Source: Trueperella sp.
GTDB taxonomy: Bacteria > Actinomycetota > Actinomycetes > Actinomycetales > Actinomycetaceae
Length of the DNA: 64,000 nucleotides
Assembly: GCA_030532125.1 (NCBI GenBank)
Contig: JAUNLU010000003.1
Coordinates: forward strand, 90,491 to 154,490
Direction: 5' to 3'
Part shown: piece after piece, positions 36,463 through 45,332 of the stretch
Layout: every line of letters starts with the position of its first letter
Position numbering within the stretch: the first letter of the stretch is position 1
Made by a program: the position numbers and the translations under genes
Notes under the pieces: generated by a model
The model's database searches: none
Told to the model about the DNA's origin: nothing
Seen by the model: the letters and a program-made list of their open reading frames with translations, nothing else

Positions 36463-36750
36463 ATGGAAAACCTCAATAGCTTTGCGGAAAAGAACTTTGC
36501 GGAACTAGATAGAGTGATGCCGATCGTGCAGAAGGTACATGGACCGCACCACGGCGAAATTTTTGATGTGGCGAAGATTTACGACGCAATTAAAGGGAAA
36601 ATCTCTGCGGGAGACGGCGATCTCGACCCAGAATTTACCCAGCTCAAAACAGTCACTGACGACTACACCGTCCCCGGTGACGTCTGCGAAACTTTTGAAA
36701 AGGTCTACCACACGCTGGCAGAGCTGAACCAGATTTACGAGAGTAAGTAG
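36463..36750 (+). CDS. Small hemerythrin/Ric-like protein
   Basis: A 95-residue, mostly helical acidic protein. The stretch around VQKVHGPHHGEIFDV (His26, His29, His30) and TVTDDYTVPGDVCETFEKVYHTL (His82) recalls the middle of Ric/ScdA-type di-iron iron-sulfur repair proteins, but it ends before the last HxxxE motif. GGAG lies 7 bases before the ATG. It is sandwiched between the HMA protein and the ATPase (6-base gap), so it most likely works with them, for example as a metal or heme handling partner. The family match is from memory and moderate; function is not established. Confidence 0.6.
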   Translation: MENLNSFAEKNFAELDRVMPIVQKVHGPHHGEIFDVAKIYDAIKGKISAGDGDLDPEFTQLKTVTDDYTVPGDVCETFEKVYHTLAELNQIYESK

Positions 36751-36756
36751 CTTCAG

Positions 36757-38607
36757 ATGGAGCGGCTCATCTTCCGAAATAAAAACCGGATAACTTTTTT
36801 GAGTGGGATCTTGGTCGCAATAGGGATCCTGAACCATTTTCTAGTTAAGGTACCGCACCTGACTGCATGGGTATTCGCCATTGCTGCCGCAATAGGGGTA
36901 GTGCCGATTGCTATTCAAGCATTCCAGGCACTCCGGGTGAAAGTAGTCAGTATCGACGTCTTAGTCACCATCGCTATTGTAGGTGCATTCCTAATCCGTA
37001 ACTTTGAAGAAGCCGCAATAGTTAGCTTCCTTTTCCTATTTGGTGGCTACCTGGAGCAGCGGACTTTACGCAAGACGCGCTCCGCAATTAAGGCCCTCAC
37101 CGAGTTAGCTCCCGATACTGCCTGGCAGCGCACTCCAGATGGCGAATACCATGAAGTCGATATTGACGAAGTAGACGCCGGTGACGTCCTGCTGGTGAAA
37201 ACCGGCAACAAAATTCCCGTAGACGGCGAAGTCCTCTCCGGCACCGGCTACGTAAACGAAGCGAGCATCACCGGCGAATCGAACTATGTAACTAAAGAGA
37301 CGGGCTCCGGCGTCTTCGCTGGCACCATTTTGGAAAACGGCACTCTCACCATCCAGGCAAATAAGGTCGGCGAAGACACCACGTTTGGTCGAATTATTGA
37401 GCTAGTGGAAGAGGCCCAGGATTCCAAATCGGAAGCGGAACGGTTTATCGACAACTTCTCCAAGTACTACACCCCCCTCACCTTGCTTATTGCGGTGCTG
37501 GTGTATGCCGTTACGCGTGACGTCGAGCTGGCAATTACTGTGCTAGTGCTCGGCTGCCCGGGTGCGCTAGTTATTGGCGTGCCGGTCTCCAATGTGGCGG
37601 GTATCGGGAATGGGGCGAAGCATGGAGCACTCCTGAAAGGGAGCGAACTCATTAAGAGTTTTTCGCAAACCGATACTTTTATTTTCGACAAAACGGGCAC
37701 ATTGACAGTTGGGAAACCACAGGTCATTGCCGCCGAATTTTTTGGGGACGCCGAATACCGGAAAGATATTTTGGTGAGCGTGGAGAGCGAATCAGATCAT
37801 CCGCTCGCTGCTGCAATAGTTGAGGAATACGGCGCTGACCGTGCCCGTTACCAGCCACAACACACCGATGTAGTACCAGGTGGTGGCATCACTGCTGAGG
37901 TAGACGGTAACCATATTTTGCTCGGAAATCTAAAACTGCTGGCCGAAAATCAAGTAGCGATCAGTTCCCAGGTTCAAGAATTAGTTGCCGACTATGAACG
38001 CAATGGCAATTCCATTATTGCGTTGGCGATTGCGGGTGAGCTTAGCGCCGTCATCGGAATACGGGACAAGGTGCGGCCCGGAGCTAAGGCGAAGCTCCAG
38101 AAACTGCGGGAGCTGGGCGCTAAGAACCTGATCATACTTTCCGGCGATAACCAGGGCTCAGTCGACACTATAAAAGACGAGTTAGGGCTAACGCAGGCCT
38201 ACGGCAATCTACTGCCAGCAGATAAATCGGACTTTGTGACGAAGATGAAGACAGCCGGGCACACGGTTGCGTTTGTGGGCGATGGGATAAATGACAGCCC
38301 CTCGCTGGCACACGCCGATGTCGCAATCGCGATGGGCAATGGCACTGATGTAGCGATTGAAGTTTCTGATGTAGTGCTGATGAATTCGGATATCAGCCGG
38401 TTGCCGCATGCTTATGGGCTCACTAAGAAGACCTATCGAAATATGATTCAGAACATTGTGATTGCGGTCGGGGTGGTGGTGTTTTTGCTCTCGGCCCTGA
38501 TTTTGAGCAATTGGATGAATATGTCCATTGGGATGTTTGTGCACGAAGCTAGTATTTTGGCAGTGATCTTGAACGGGATGCGGCTAATAAACTACAAATT
38601 GCGGTAA
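36757..38607 (+). CDS. P1B-type metal ATPase with CPG motif
   Basis: Membrane cation pump of 616 residues. It has the phosphorylation site DKTGT (Asp311), ITGES (171-175), the P1B-specific SDHP (His348-Pro349) and GDGINDSP. Two to three helices precede the actuator domain and there is no N-terminal HMA domain. The ion-selecting membrane motif, normally CPC or SPC, reads GCPGALVIG (Cys267-Pro268-Gly269), so the second cysteine is missing. Transport is therefore certain in class but the metal is unknown; iron, manganese, zinc or heme-related cargo are all possible. It is the third gene of the cluster and is followed 34 bases later by an arsenate reductase gene. Confidence 0.88.
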   Translation: MERLIFRNKNRITFLSGILVAIGILNHFLVKVPHLTAWVFAIAAAIGVVPIAIQAFQALRVKVVSIDVLVTIAIVGAFLIRNFEEAAIVSFLFLFGGYLEQRTLRKTRSAIKALTELAPDTAWQRTPDGEYHEVDIDEVDAGDVLLVKTGNKIPVDGEVLSGTGYVNEASITGESNYVTKETGSGVFAGTILENGTLTIQANKVGEDTTFGRIIELVEEAQDSKSEAERFIDNFSKYYTPLTLLIAVLVYAVTRDVELAITVLVLGCPGALVIGVPVSNVAGIGNGAKHGALLKGSELIKSFSQTDTFIFDKTGTLTVGKPQVIAAEFFGDAEYRKDILVSVESESDHPLAAAIVEEYGADRARYQPQHTDVVPGGGITAEVDGNHILLGNLKLLAENQVAISSQVQELVADYERNGNSIIALAIAGELSAVIGIRDKVRPGAKAKLQKLRELGAKNLIILSGDNQGSVDTIKDELGLTQAYGNLLPADKSDFVTKMKTAGHTVAFVGDGINDSPSLAHADVAIAMGNGTDVAIEVSDVVLMNSDISRLPHAYGLTKKTYRNMIQNIVIAVGVVVFLLSALILSNWMNMSIGMFVHEASILAVILNGMRLINYKLR

Positions 38608-38641
38608 CTAATTGCAGTAACTACCTGCGGATAGGATTGCC

Positions 38642-39034
38642 ATGAAAACCACTACTATCCTGTTTGCTTGCCGGCAAAATGCGGGGCGCTCACAGATCGC
38701 GGCGGCGCTTGCCAAGCAACTGGCTCCGGCTGGCGTCACTATCCGTTCGGCTGGAACTACCCCTGCTGCTGAGATTCATCCGGCGGTGCGGACTGCTCTG
38801 GCTGAGCGTGGTTTACGGCCGGCAAATCCCACCCCGATATTGCTCACCCCGGAAACTATCCAAGAGTCTGATTGGGTGATCACCATGGGCTGCGGCGAAT
38901 CCTGCCCTATCTTTCCTGGTAAACACTACGAAGACTGGGATATTGCTGACCCGGCCGAGATGCCACCGGCAGCAGTGGCGGAAGTGATCGCCGAAGTTGA
39001 AGCGCGCGTTACCGATCTGCTGGCACGAATCTGA
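38642..39034 (+). CDS. Arsenate reductase/LMW phosphatase family protein
   Basis: A 130-residue protein of the low-molecular-weight phosphatase fold with the loop CRQNAGRS (Cys10-x5-Arg16), the second-cysteine region MGCGESCPIF (Cys84, Cys88) and EDWDIADP with the catalytic aspartate. This pattern matches actinobacterial ArsC proteins that reduce arsenate with thiol help. No arsR or arsenite exporter is adjacent. The position after the ATPase suggests co-transcription, but a link in function is not evident. Confidence 0.82.
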   Translation: MKTTTILFACRQNAGRSQIAAALAKQLAPAGVTIRSAGTTPAAEIHPAVRTALAERGLRPANPTPILLTPETIQESDWVITMGCGESCPIFPGKHYEDWDIADPAEMPPAAVAEVIAEVEARVTDLLARI

Positions 39035-39200
39035 GCAGATCCAGACGCCGACCACTCGTATAGTTTCGCAACCCAGCACCAGCATTCCCACTAGTCTTAA
39101 CTTCAAAACCGGCGCTCTTAAGTGCCTCCCGGATCTTCTGCCGCTCGTTTTTGCGAGCTGCAACATAGGCATTCTTTGCTGCCGCAAAATATAAACTCAT
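39009..39200 (-). CDS. Small basic hypothetical protein
   Basis: A 63-residue frame starting MSLYFAAAKNAYVAARKN with GGAG about 9 bases upstream of the ATG at 39200. It is rich in Lys/Arg, with a helical first half and a glycine-rich centre (GNAGAGLRNY). It overlaps the end of the arsC-like gene by 26 bases on the opposite strand and lies 19 bases upstream-facing from resA's stop. I do not recognise it. It may be a real small gene, since it fills an otherwise empty gap, or chance. Confidence 0.4.
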   Translation of the reverse strand: MSLYFAAAKNAYVAARKNERQKIREALKSAGFEVKTSGNAGAGLRNYTSGRRLDLLRFVPADR

Positions 39201-39219
39201 CACGCACATCTCCATTCCG

Positions 39220-39819
39220 TTACTGAATTGCTTTCAAGGATTCAGCAATAAGCGGCTGGCTCAGTATTCCCACGCGGTGCTCGCGCAATATGCCATTTGC
39301 ATCGATGAAGTAATGCGCCGGGATGCCCAGCACACCGTAGAGCCGCGACGCAACCGTATCTGCATCTGCTGCAGTCTGGAAAGTTAGCCCAGTCCGCTGT
39401 ACGTACGGGGCAACTACTTCCGCTGACTCTCCAGTGAATACTGTGAGCACGTTGAGGTCATCATTGGCGGTATAAGTAGCTTGCACATCAGGCATTTCCG
39501 CGCGGCATCCTTGGCACCAGGTGGCAGCAAAAACTAACCATACTGGCTTGCCGCGCAGCTCAGAGAGCTGCATCGTCTTGCCACTGGAATCAGTGAACGT
39601 GAAATCTGGGGCGGGCTCGCCGATTTTTGGTACTGCATTGGCATTCGCTACTTCAATCTGCGAAACCGCGCCGGCAGTATCGCCATCATCGGCACTATCT
39701 GCACCAAATTTCGCCTGCGAGACCGCCCAAGCACCCGCCACCACAATAGCGGTAGTCACTAGCAGTACAATCAAAGTTCCGTATTTACTTTCCCGGATGC
39801 GGGCACGCCAGTCAGCCAT
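39220..39819 (-). CDS. resA: ResA/TlpA-like thiol-disulfide oxidoreductase
   Basis: A membrane-anchored thioredoxin-fold protein (199 residues) with a transmembrane helix at about 17-35 and an extracytoplasmic domain carrying WCQGC. In System II cytochrome c maturation ResA reduces the CxxCH cysteines of apocytochromes, receiving electrons from CcdA. It is the last gene of the nrf/ccs run, after ccsB and a 108-base gap that holds a palindrome. Confidence 0.87.
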   Translation of the reverse strand: MADWRARIRESKYGTLIVLLVTTAIVVAGAWAVSQAKFGADSADDGDTAGAVSQIEVANANAVPKIGEPAPDFTFTDSSGKTMQLSELRGKPVWLVFAATWCQGCRAEMPDVQATYTANDDLNVLTVFTGESAEVVAPYVQRTGLTFQTAADADTVASRLYGVLGIPAHYFIDANGILREHRVGILSQPLIAESLKAIQ

Positions 39820-39850
39820 GAAACTCCTAAATAGCTACTTGTGCTTCAAT

Positions 39851-39867
39851 AACTCATCCTATGAGTT
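39851..39867. promoter_or_regulatory. Palindrome between ccsB and resA
   Basis: AACTCAT-CCT-ATGAGTT is a perfect 7+7 inverted repeat in the 108-base gap upstream of resA. It could be an operator giving resA separate control or a small RNA hairpin; no T tract follows. Confidence 0.45.
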
Positions 39868-39927
39868 GTGCTCAGTATCGGAGCCAGCATTTCCGCTAAC
39901 ACCGATCCTGTGGCACAACTGCATCTG

Positions 39928-40845
39928 CTACACGTAAGAATGCATACCGCCAAACCATAGGTTGCCAAAGAACGTAAAGATGACGGCAAGGAACCCCAGC
40001 ACTAACAGCCAGGCCGCCTTATTGCCGCGCCAGTTTCGCACCACCCGCGCATGGATATAAGCACCATAAATCAGCCAGGTTACCAAGGCAGAAGTTTCTT
40101 TAGGATCCCACGCCCAATAGCGACCCCAAGCAATATTTGCCCACACCGCGCCGAGCACAATCATGATTGTGAGCAGCGGGAAAGTGAATACCACGGCCTT
40201 ATAGGCTATTTCATCTAGCAGTTCGCGCCGCGGCCAACCCTGCCAGGAGATATGCGGTGCCAACAGGTACATTACTGCTGCCCCAAAGCCTACTACTGCG
40301 GCCCCATAGGCGAGAGCTGCCGTGAATACGTGCAGGGTGAGCAATGGGCTATTTTGCAGTGCCGGCATCAGCGGCTGTTTCTCAGCCGATAGCGTGGTGA
40401 TGTAAATAAGCATCGCCAAAATAACTGGCAACGTAATTAGCCCCAAGGTGCGTGCCCGGTAGGCGCGCTCAAAATAGACCTGGAAGAGGATCATTCCCCA
40501 GGCAAACGCAGTGGCAAACTCGTATTGATTGGCAAGCGGCGGTTCTCCAGCTGCAATCCACCGCACTGCCACCGAAATAGTCAACGCGATTAACGCGATA
40601 ACTACCAACAGGGAAGAAAACCAGGCTATGCCCCGGTTACGAGCGGGAGCAGATTCAGCGGATGAGGCCGTGGCCTGGGTGGGTGCGGCCGCTGGAGCTG
40701 ATGTTGCGGTAGTTGCATCGCCGGCGCGGGCAGCAGCTGGCCGGGTAGCGCGCTTAGCAGCCAGTGTAGTCAGCACATATAACCCAAAAGCAACGGCAAT
40801 AATAATGGTGGTTGCAAATAGCAGTACCTGGGAAAACTCAAGCAT
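39928..40845 (-). CDS. ccsB: Cytochrome c biogenesis protein CcsB/ResC
   Basis: Multi-helix membrane protein of the heme-handling CcsA/ResC family, 305 residues, with the tryptophan-rich WD motif WGRYWAWDPKE and the following SALVTWLIYGAYIHAR. With ResB it moves heme across the membrane and attaches it to apocytochromes. An alanine-rich linker (about 35-75) follows the first helix. Its start overlaps resB by 8 bases. Confidence 0.92.
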   Translation of the reverse strand: MLEFSQVLLFATTIIIAVAFGLYVLTTLAAKRATRPAAARAGDATTATSAPAAAPTQATASSAESAPARNRGIAWFSSLLVVIALIALTISVAVRWIAAGEPPLANQYEFATAFAWGMILFQVYFERAYRARTLGLITLPVILAMLIYITTLSAEKQPLMPALQNSPLLTLHVFTAALAYGAAVVGFGAAVMYLLAPHISWQGWPRRELLDEIAYKAVVFTFPLLTIMIVLGAVWANIAWGRYWAWDPKETSALVTWLIYGAYIHARVVRNWRGNKAAWLLVLGFLAVIFTFFGNLWFGGMHSYV

Positions 40846-42301
40846 GCGAAACCCCTTCGGTATCTAGCTGAGCGGCGATCGCGTCAGTGAAGTCATTAAA
40901 TTTACGAGTTAGCCCGAGATCGCGTTTATCGTGCGAGGCCACGGCCACGTGCGTCATCCCCTCGTCTGGGTAGATACGCACCCAGAATCTCAAGTGCCGC
41001 AGACCCATTGTCATGATAGAGCCGATAATAAGCAGCGCTGAGGCAATCCAGACAATGACGGTGCCTGGATCTTTCTTAACTATTAGCCCAGCATATTGCG
41101 CCTCGCGCACGAAAGTGAATGTGTAATCACCGACGGCGGTCGGGGTACCGGCGTCGATAAGTTGACTGGCCAGCGGCTGACGCGAGCCACTGGGATATAT
41201 TTCGATCTTGACCTGCCCGGGGGCAATATCAGTACCGGTGACGCCGGAAGCAGCCGCAATAGCAAAAACTTCCAGTTGTTGTTCGGGAAGTTCCACCACC
41301 CCATAGGTGTAGGCACCGTCATCAGTTTGGTAGGTCAATGGTATGCCCGCATCGATGAGTTTCTTCCCGGTTTGATCTTCCATCACCAACACTGCCGAGA
41401 TACCAAATGAGGCTTGGTGGAACATAACGCCGCCGTAGCTCAACGGCGAATTTACCCGCACGTCTTGCTCAGCCACCTGCGCGCCATCCTGATAAAGCAC
41501 TACGTGGGAGACGTAATCTTTCGGGCGACCATCGGCATAGTAGGAATCTTGAAATGAGGTAACTTCTGCCACTAGCCCCGTACCATAGCCCACCTCTTCT
41601 GGTACGCCCACAGTTAGGTTGAACGCTTCATTGCGGAACCCAGCGAAGGAGGAAACCACAAATCCAATGATTATCAAGATAAAGGCGAGATGGGATATTG
41701 CAGTTCCGAACGGTGCCCAATGGTATTTATCGACGTAAAGATACTCATCCGGCAGATCAGAGTCCGGAATAACTCGCATCCGCCGTTTCCGGGCCGCCTG
41801 GGTGACGGCAGCGCGGGCGTCAGCCAGCGGCACAGCCGTAACAATCTCAGAATTGAACCGAGCGCGAGTGAAGAACGTGGGTTTGGCACGGGTGCGTGGC
41901 CGGTAGGCGTTGCGGTAGAGCAGTGGCAGCCGGTGCACGGTACAGCCCAAAATACTCAACGACAGTAGCGCCATAACCACCAAGAACAATGGAGAGGTGA
42001 ACATATTGAATAGTCCGATGGTGGCTAGCACATTAGTCCAGCCGCCATAGACTACTGTCACTTTCTCCAAGAATGCACTCCATGCTTCTGGGTTAGCGCG
42101 CGTACTAGCCGGGGCTTGGGGAAGCAAAATCCCCAGCAAGCATAAGATCCCGGTGGCAAGAATTAGGAATAGCCCAAATTTCTTGTTATAGAACAGCGCA
42201 TAGACCGCATAGAGAACTTGGCCTACCGAGAGATTCACATCGTCTAGGCCATCAGCTGGTTCAGCAGCATTATTCTGGGCCTGATGTTGCTCGGTAGCCA
42301 T
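40838..42301 (-). CDS. resB: Cytochrome c biogenesis protein ResB
   Basis: Partner of CcsB in the System II heme lyase, 487 residues. It has several N-terminal membrane helices, a large extracytoplasmic domain and a last helix near 425-445. The family patterns VLATIGLFNMFTSPLFLVVMALLSLSI.. and SPLSYGGVMFHQ are visible in part. It lies between ccdA (59-base gap) and ccsB (overlap) on the minus strand. Confidence 0.92.
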   Translation of the reverse strand: MATEQHQAQNNAAEPADGLDDVNLSVGQVLYAVYALFYNKKFGLFLILATGILCLLGILLPQAPASTRANPEAWSAFLEKVTVVYGGWTNVLATIGLFNMFTSPLFLVVMALLSLSILGCTVHRLPLLYRNAYRPRTRAKPTFFTRARFNSEIVTAVPLADARAAVTQAARKRRMRVIPDSDLPDEYLYVDKYHWAPFGTAISHLAFILIIIGFVVSSFAGFRNEAFNLTVGVPEEVGYGTGLVAEVTSFQDSYYADGRPKDYVSHVVLYQDGAQVAEQDVRVNSPLSYGGVMFHQASFGISAVLVMEDQTGKKLIDAGIPLTYQTDDGAYTYGVVELPEQQLEVFAIAAASGVTGTDIAPGQVKIEIYPSGSRQPLASQLIDAGTPTAVGDYTFTFVREAQYAGLIVKKDPGTVIVWIASALLIIGSIMTMGLRHLRFWVRIYPDEGMTHVAVASHDKRDLGLTRKFNDFTDAIAAQLDTEGVSHA

Positions 42302-42360
42302 TAGTGTCCTTCCATCCGGATCAATATCCCTATACTACTGAGTTTTCTGCACTGACTTCA

Positions 42361-43056
42361 TTACAGCAGGGCCGGGAAAATACTGGTCAACCTAGCAAAG
42401 AGGTTGGTAATCATCAGGAACCCGATGATTACCAGCAGTCCCCCAGTAATAAGTTCGATCGCGTCTTGGTGGCGCATAAAGACGGCTAATCGTGCATGGG
42501 CATCCACCGCTCCGATAGCTACCAAGATAATCGGCAACCCCAAGCCTAGGCAGAATACCAGCATGAATAAGCCACCTTGCCATATAGTCTCGCTTTGGGT
42601 GGCGAGCGCCAAAATTCCACCCAAAATTGGGCCGATACATGGAGTCCAGCCCGCACCGAAAACAATTCCCATCAGCAGCGAGCGCAAAAATCCATTACTG
42701 ATACGCGCCGGAGCTTTCAGATCTCCGCGCAGATAGCGGTCCAGGAACGGGATAGTAATCAGCCGGGCAACATGCAACCCCATAACGATTAGGATTACTC
42801 CCCCGGCGATCCGCAACACATTGGTATAGCGTCCCACTACATTCCCGATTATCCCGAGCGAAAGCCAGATTCCCATAAACACTAGGGAAAAGCCCAGAAT
42901 GAAGACGGCGGCATTTGCCCCGGCAGTGCGCTTAGGAATTTCCTGGCGTCCCCCACCGATAAGTTGCCCGATAAAAACCGGCACAATAGGCAGGAAACAT
43001 GGCGAAGCGAAAGTAACAACGCCGGCTAGGAAAGCAAGCGGAAGTGTGACGTTCAT
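42361..43056 (-). CDS. ccdA: Cytochrome c biogenesis protein CcdA
   Basis: Six-helix membrane thiol reductant carrier of 231 residues. The two redox cysteines appear in FASPCFLPIVP and GWTPCIGPILG. It passes electrons from cytoplasmic thioredoxin to ResA. It starts 3 bases after the stop of the TPR gene, so it is in the same operon as nrfHA. Confidence 0.94.
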   Translation of the reverse strand: MNVTLPLAFLAGVVTFASPCFLPIVPVFIGQLIGGGRQEIPKRTAGANAAVFILGFSLVFMGIWLSLGIIGNVVGRYTNVLRIAGGVILIVMGLHVARLITIPFLDRYLRGDLKAPARISNGFLRSLLMGIVFGAGWTPCIGPILGGILALATQSETIWQGGLFMLVFCLGLGLPIILVAIGAVDAHARLAVFMRHQDAIELITGGLLVIIGFLMITNLFARLTSIFPALL

Positions 43057-43059
43057 GAG

Positions 43060-43839
43060 TTACCCGGCAGGCTCCGAAGCAGGACTTGGAGCTTCGCGGT
43101 GTTCCGCCCGGTAGTCGCGCACAGTTTGTGCCATATCGGAGCCTGGAGCGAGTTCAACTACTTTATCCCAGGCACTATCCAGCTTGGCGTTATCAATTGG
43201 TTCCCGCATCAGATAGATAAAGCCTAGGTTATACCAGGGCTCGGCTTTATTAGGGTCAATCTCGGTGGCGCGCTGCCAATAGTTTTCAGCTTTATCGTAG
43301 TTATTCAGGCTGAATTCAGTCACCCCAGCCATCAGGTGCACTTCAATATCGTTCGGCGCCAGTTCAGCTGCTTTGCCGAAATACTGTGCCGCATCTTGAT
43401 AGCGCAGTGCATCAAAATAGACTTTGCCAAGATCTTTAAGCGCCGCAACGTCGTCAGCAGAATCTGCTAGCACTGCCTCCAGCTCGGCGACTCGCTTAGT
43501 ATCCAGCTCAGGCACACTATCTGCGGTCAATTCCGAGATATCCGGGTGGTTGGCGGGCATCTCAGTTGCTGCCGGATTGCCCCGCCCGGATTGCCACACA
43601 ATAATGACGATGGCAGCGGCTAGTAACGCCACCAACACATAAGTGAGCTTATTTATTAATCCCGGCTGCGGTGCGCCGGCGTCGGCACTGGGCTGACGCC
43701 GCGGACGACGCGAGCGCAGGCGCAGCTTCCGGGCGGTGCGTGCTGGCGATTCTGGCGTCGCTATTGCAGTGGCGTCGATATCGGAGAAATCGTCAATATC
43801 GAGCGCGTCGTCGTTATCGAGATGCGGTTCGTTGTTCAC
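43060..43839 (-). CDS. Membrane-anchored TPR protein, NrfG/CcmI-like role
   Basis: A 259-residue protein with a basic cytoplasmic N-terminus (about 35-60), one transmembrane helix (about 66-84) and extracytoplasmic tetratricopeptide repeats (about 135-235, for example AAQYFGKAAELAPND and AENYWQRATEIDPNKAEPW). Between nrfA and ccdA, it probably holds apocytochrome for heme attachment, as NrfG and CcmI do in proteobacteria. The analogy is inferred from position and fold. Confidence 0.75.
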   Translation of the reverse strand: MNNEPHLDNDDALDIDDFSDIDATAIATPESPARTARKLRLRSRRPRRQPSADAGAPQPGLINKLTYVLVALLAAAIVIIVWQSGRGNPAATEMPANHPDISELTADSVPELDTKRVAELEAVLADSADDVAALKDLGKVYFDALRYQDAAQYFGKAAELAPNDIEVHLMAGVTEFSLNNYDKAENYWQRATEIDPNKAEPWYNLGFIYLMREPIDNAKLDSAWDKVVELAPGSDMAQTVRDYRAEHREAPSPASEPAG

Positions 43840-43855
43840 GTGTGGTTATTTCTGC

Positions 43856-45328
43856 TTACTTTTTTGCCCCAGGGCGTGGCACTGGCTGGATATCGTAGCT
43901 AGCGGCTGGTCGCTGGGTGTCGACGCTGATCCCCCGCAGGGCAAGCTGACCGGAACGGGCATAATCGGTAGCCATATTGAGAATCGCAACTGAGTACTGC
44001 GGAGCGTGGAAACCACGGGAGTTTTCCGATACAGAGTAATCTACGATGAACTGTGCCTTGCGCTGGAAGTCATAAGCCTTGGCGAGGTCTTCGTCAGTTA
44101 CCGTGCCGGCTTTGCGTTGGGCCACGATATCGTCGATGAGGTTTTGTACCGCGGTAAAGGCAACATCCCGCGCATCACTCCACCGACCCTGGATGGTGTC
44201 CACCCGGGACCGCATTTCTGCTTCAGTGGAATGGTGGCAGGTCAAACACGAAGCGTTGATTTGAGCGTCCTCAATCATCGGCGAGCGCACCTGGTGGTCG
44301 CTAATCTTGCCTGCGCCCTCACGTTTGTATGGCATATGGCAGTCCGCACAGGTGACGCCGTTAGCAGCGTGAATACCTTGACTCCACGTCTCAAAGTCTG
44401 GGTGCTGAGCTTTAATCACATTGGCACCGGTGTCCTTATGCGTGAAGTCGCTGAAGCCAGCTTCGTCGTAGTAGGCGATGGCGTCAGTTACCGTCAAACC
44501 TTTGGTCCAGGGGAAAGTGAGCGTCTTCCCCTCGCCTTTGAAGTAGTACTCAACGTGACACTGGGCGCATACATAGGTGCGCATTTCCTCATTGGTGGCG
44601 TCTCGGTTGACGTCAAAGTCCTTTATACCCTCGGCAGCTTTCGCAGCTTTAATGCCTTCCATAAATGCCGGGCGGGTGACGCGCAACTCCATAGTGCTGG
44701 GATTATGGCAGTCAATACAGGCCACCGGACCGCCGGCATGCTGGACGGCTTCGGCATATGGCATCTTATTCATCTGCGCCCAAGCATCTGCAGTGTCCTC
44801 GGCGTTGATTGAGTCCAGTACCTGTGGGATAGAAGCGTGGCAGTTCAAGCACGCCCCCGGCTGCTCAAAGTCAGTCATCCGCTTTACGTATTTCTGGTCT
44901 TCCAGCATGTATTCGTGTCCGCGCGGCTCGTTGTATTCCACTGAGAACGCGTAGCCTTTCCAAATGGAAACGAGACGCGGCTCCAGGGCGAGCTTGGACT
45001 TAGTCTTAAATTCGCGAGTGTCCTCCGGAACGCTAGGATCGGTGTTCTCCACCTTGTTCTCGGGATCCATCTCCGCAGTTGCCTTGTAGCCCTCATACTG
45101 TGCCGGCCAATTCTGGCCCCACACTGCTGGGTCATAGGTGGTGTCGGTGATCTCGGCAACCGCTGCCCACGGATGAGCTGCTTCTTCCTTATTCTGCAGA
45201 ATATCGAGCAGCAGCCAGGTAATAAATGCGGTAGCTACCGCTACGACGACCAGCAGCACTAGCGGTATCCACAGTTTCCTGCGCTGCGCTGGTGCTGGAG
45301 TCTTTTCAGTGCGGTATTCGTCAATCAT
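43856..45328 (-). CDS. nrfA: Ammonia-forming cytochrome c nitrite reductase
   Basis: Pentaheme enzyme reducing nitrite to ammonium with six electrons outside the membrane. Five heme motifs are visible at Cys160, 204, 254, 327 and 361: CLNCH, CIDCH, CAQCH, CADCH and CLTCH. The first, active-site, heme has CxxCH where the well-known enzymes have CxxCK. Conserved VEYYF, FPWTKG, AQHPDFETW and GIHAANGV surround the active site and calcium region. A helix at 20-42 serves as membrane anchor or signal. Length 490. It directly follows nrfH (4-base gap). Confidence 0.94.
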   Translation of the reverse strand: MIDEYRTEKTPAPAQRRKLWIPLVLLVVVAVATAFITWLLLDILQNKEEAAHPWAAVAEITDTTYDPAVWGQNWPAQYEGYKATAEMDPENKVENTDPSVPEDTREFKTKSKLALEPRLVSIWKGYAFSVEYNEPRGHEYMLEDQKYVKRMTDFEQPGACLNCHASIPQVLDSINAEDTADAWAQMNKMPYAEAVQHAGGPVACIDCHNPSTMELRVTRPAFMEGIKAAKAAEGIKDFDVNRDATNEEMRTYVCAQCHVEYYFKGEGKTLTFPWTKGLTVTDAIAYYDEAGFSDFTHKDTGANVIKAQHPDFETWSQGIHAANGVTCADCHMPYKREGAGKISDHQVRSPMIEDAQINASCLTCHHSTEAEMRSRVDTIQGRWSDARDVAFTAVQNLIDDIVAQRKAGTVTDEDLAKAYDFQRKAQFIVDYSVSENSRGFHAPQYSVAILNMATDYARSGQLALRGISVDTQRPAASYDIQPVPRPGAKK

Positions 45329-45332
45329 GGGA

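Noticed and set aside
44006-44812. A 268-codon plus-strand frame inside nrfA
   Set aside because: It lies wholly within nrfA, which has five heme motifs; the antisense frame has no recognisable domain.
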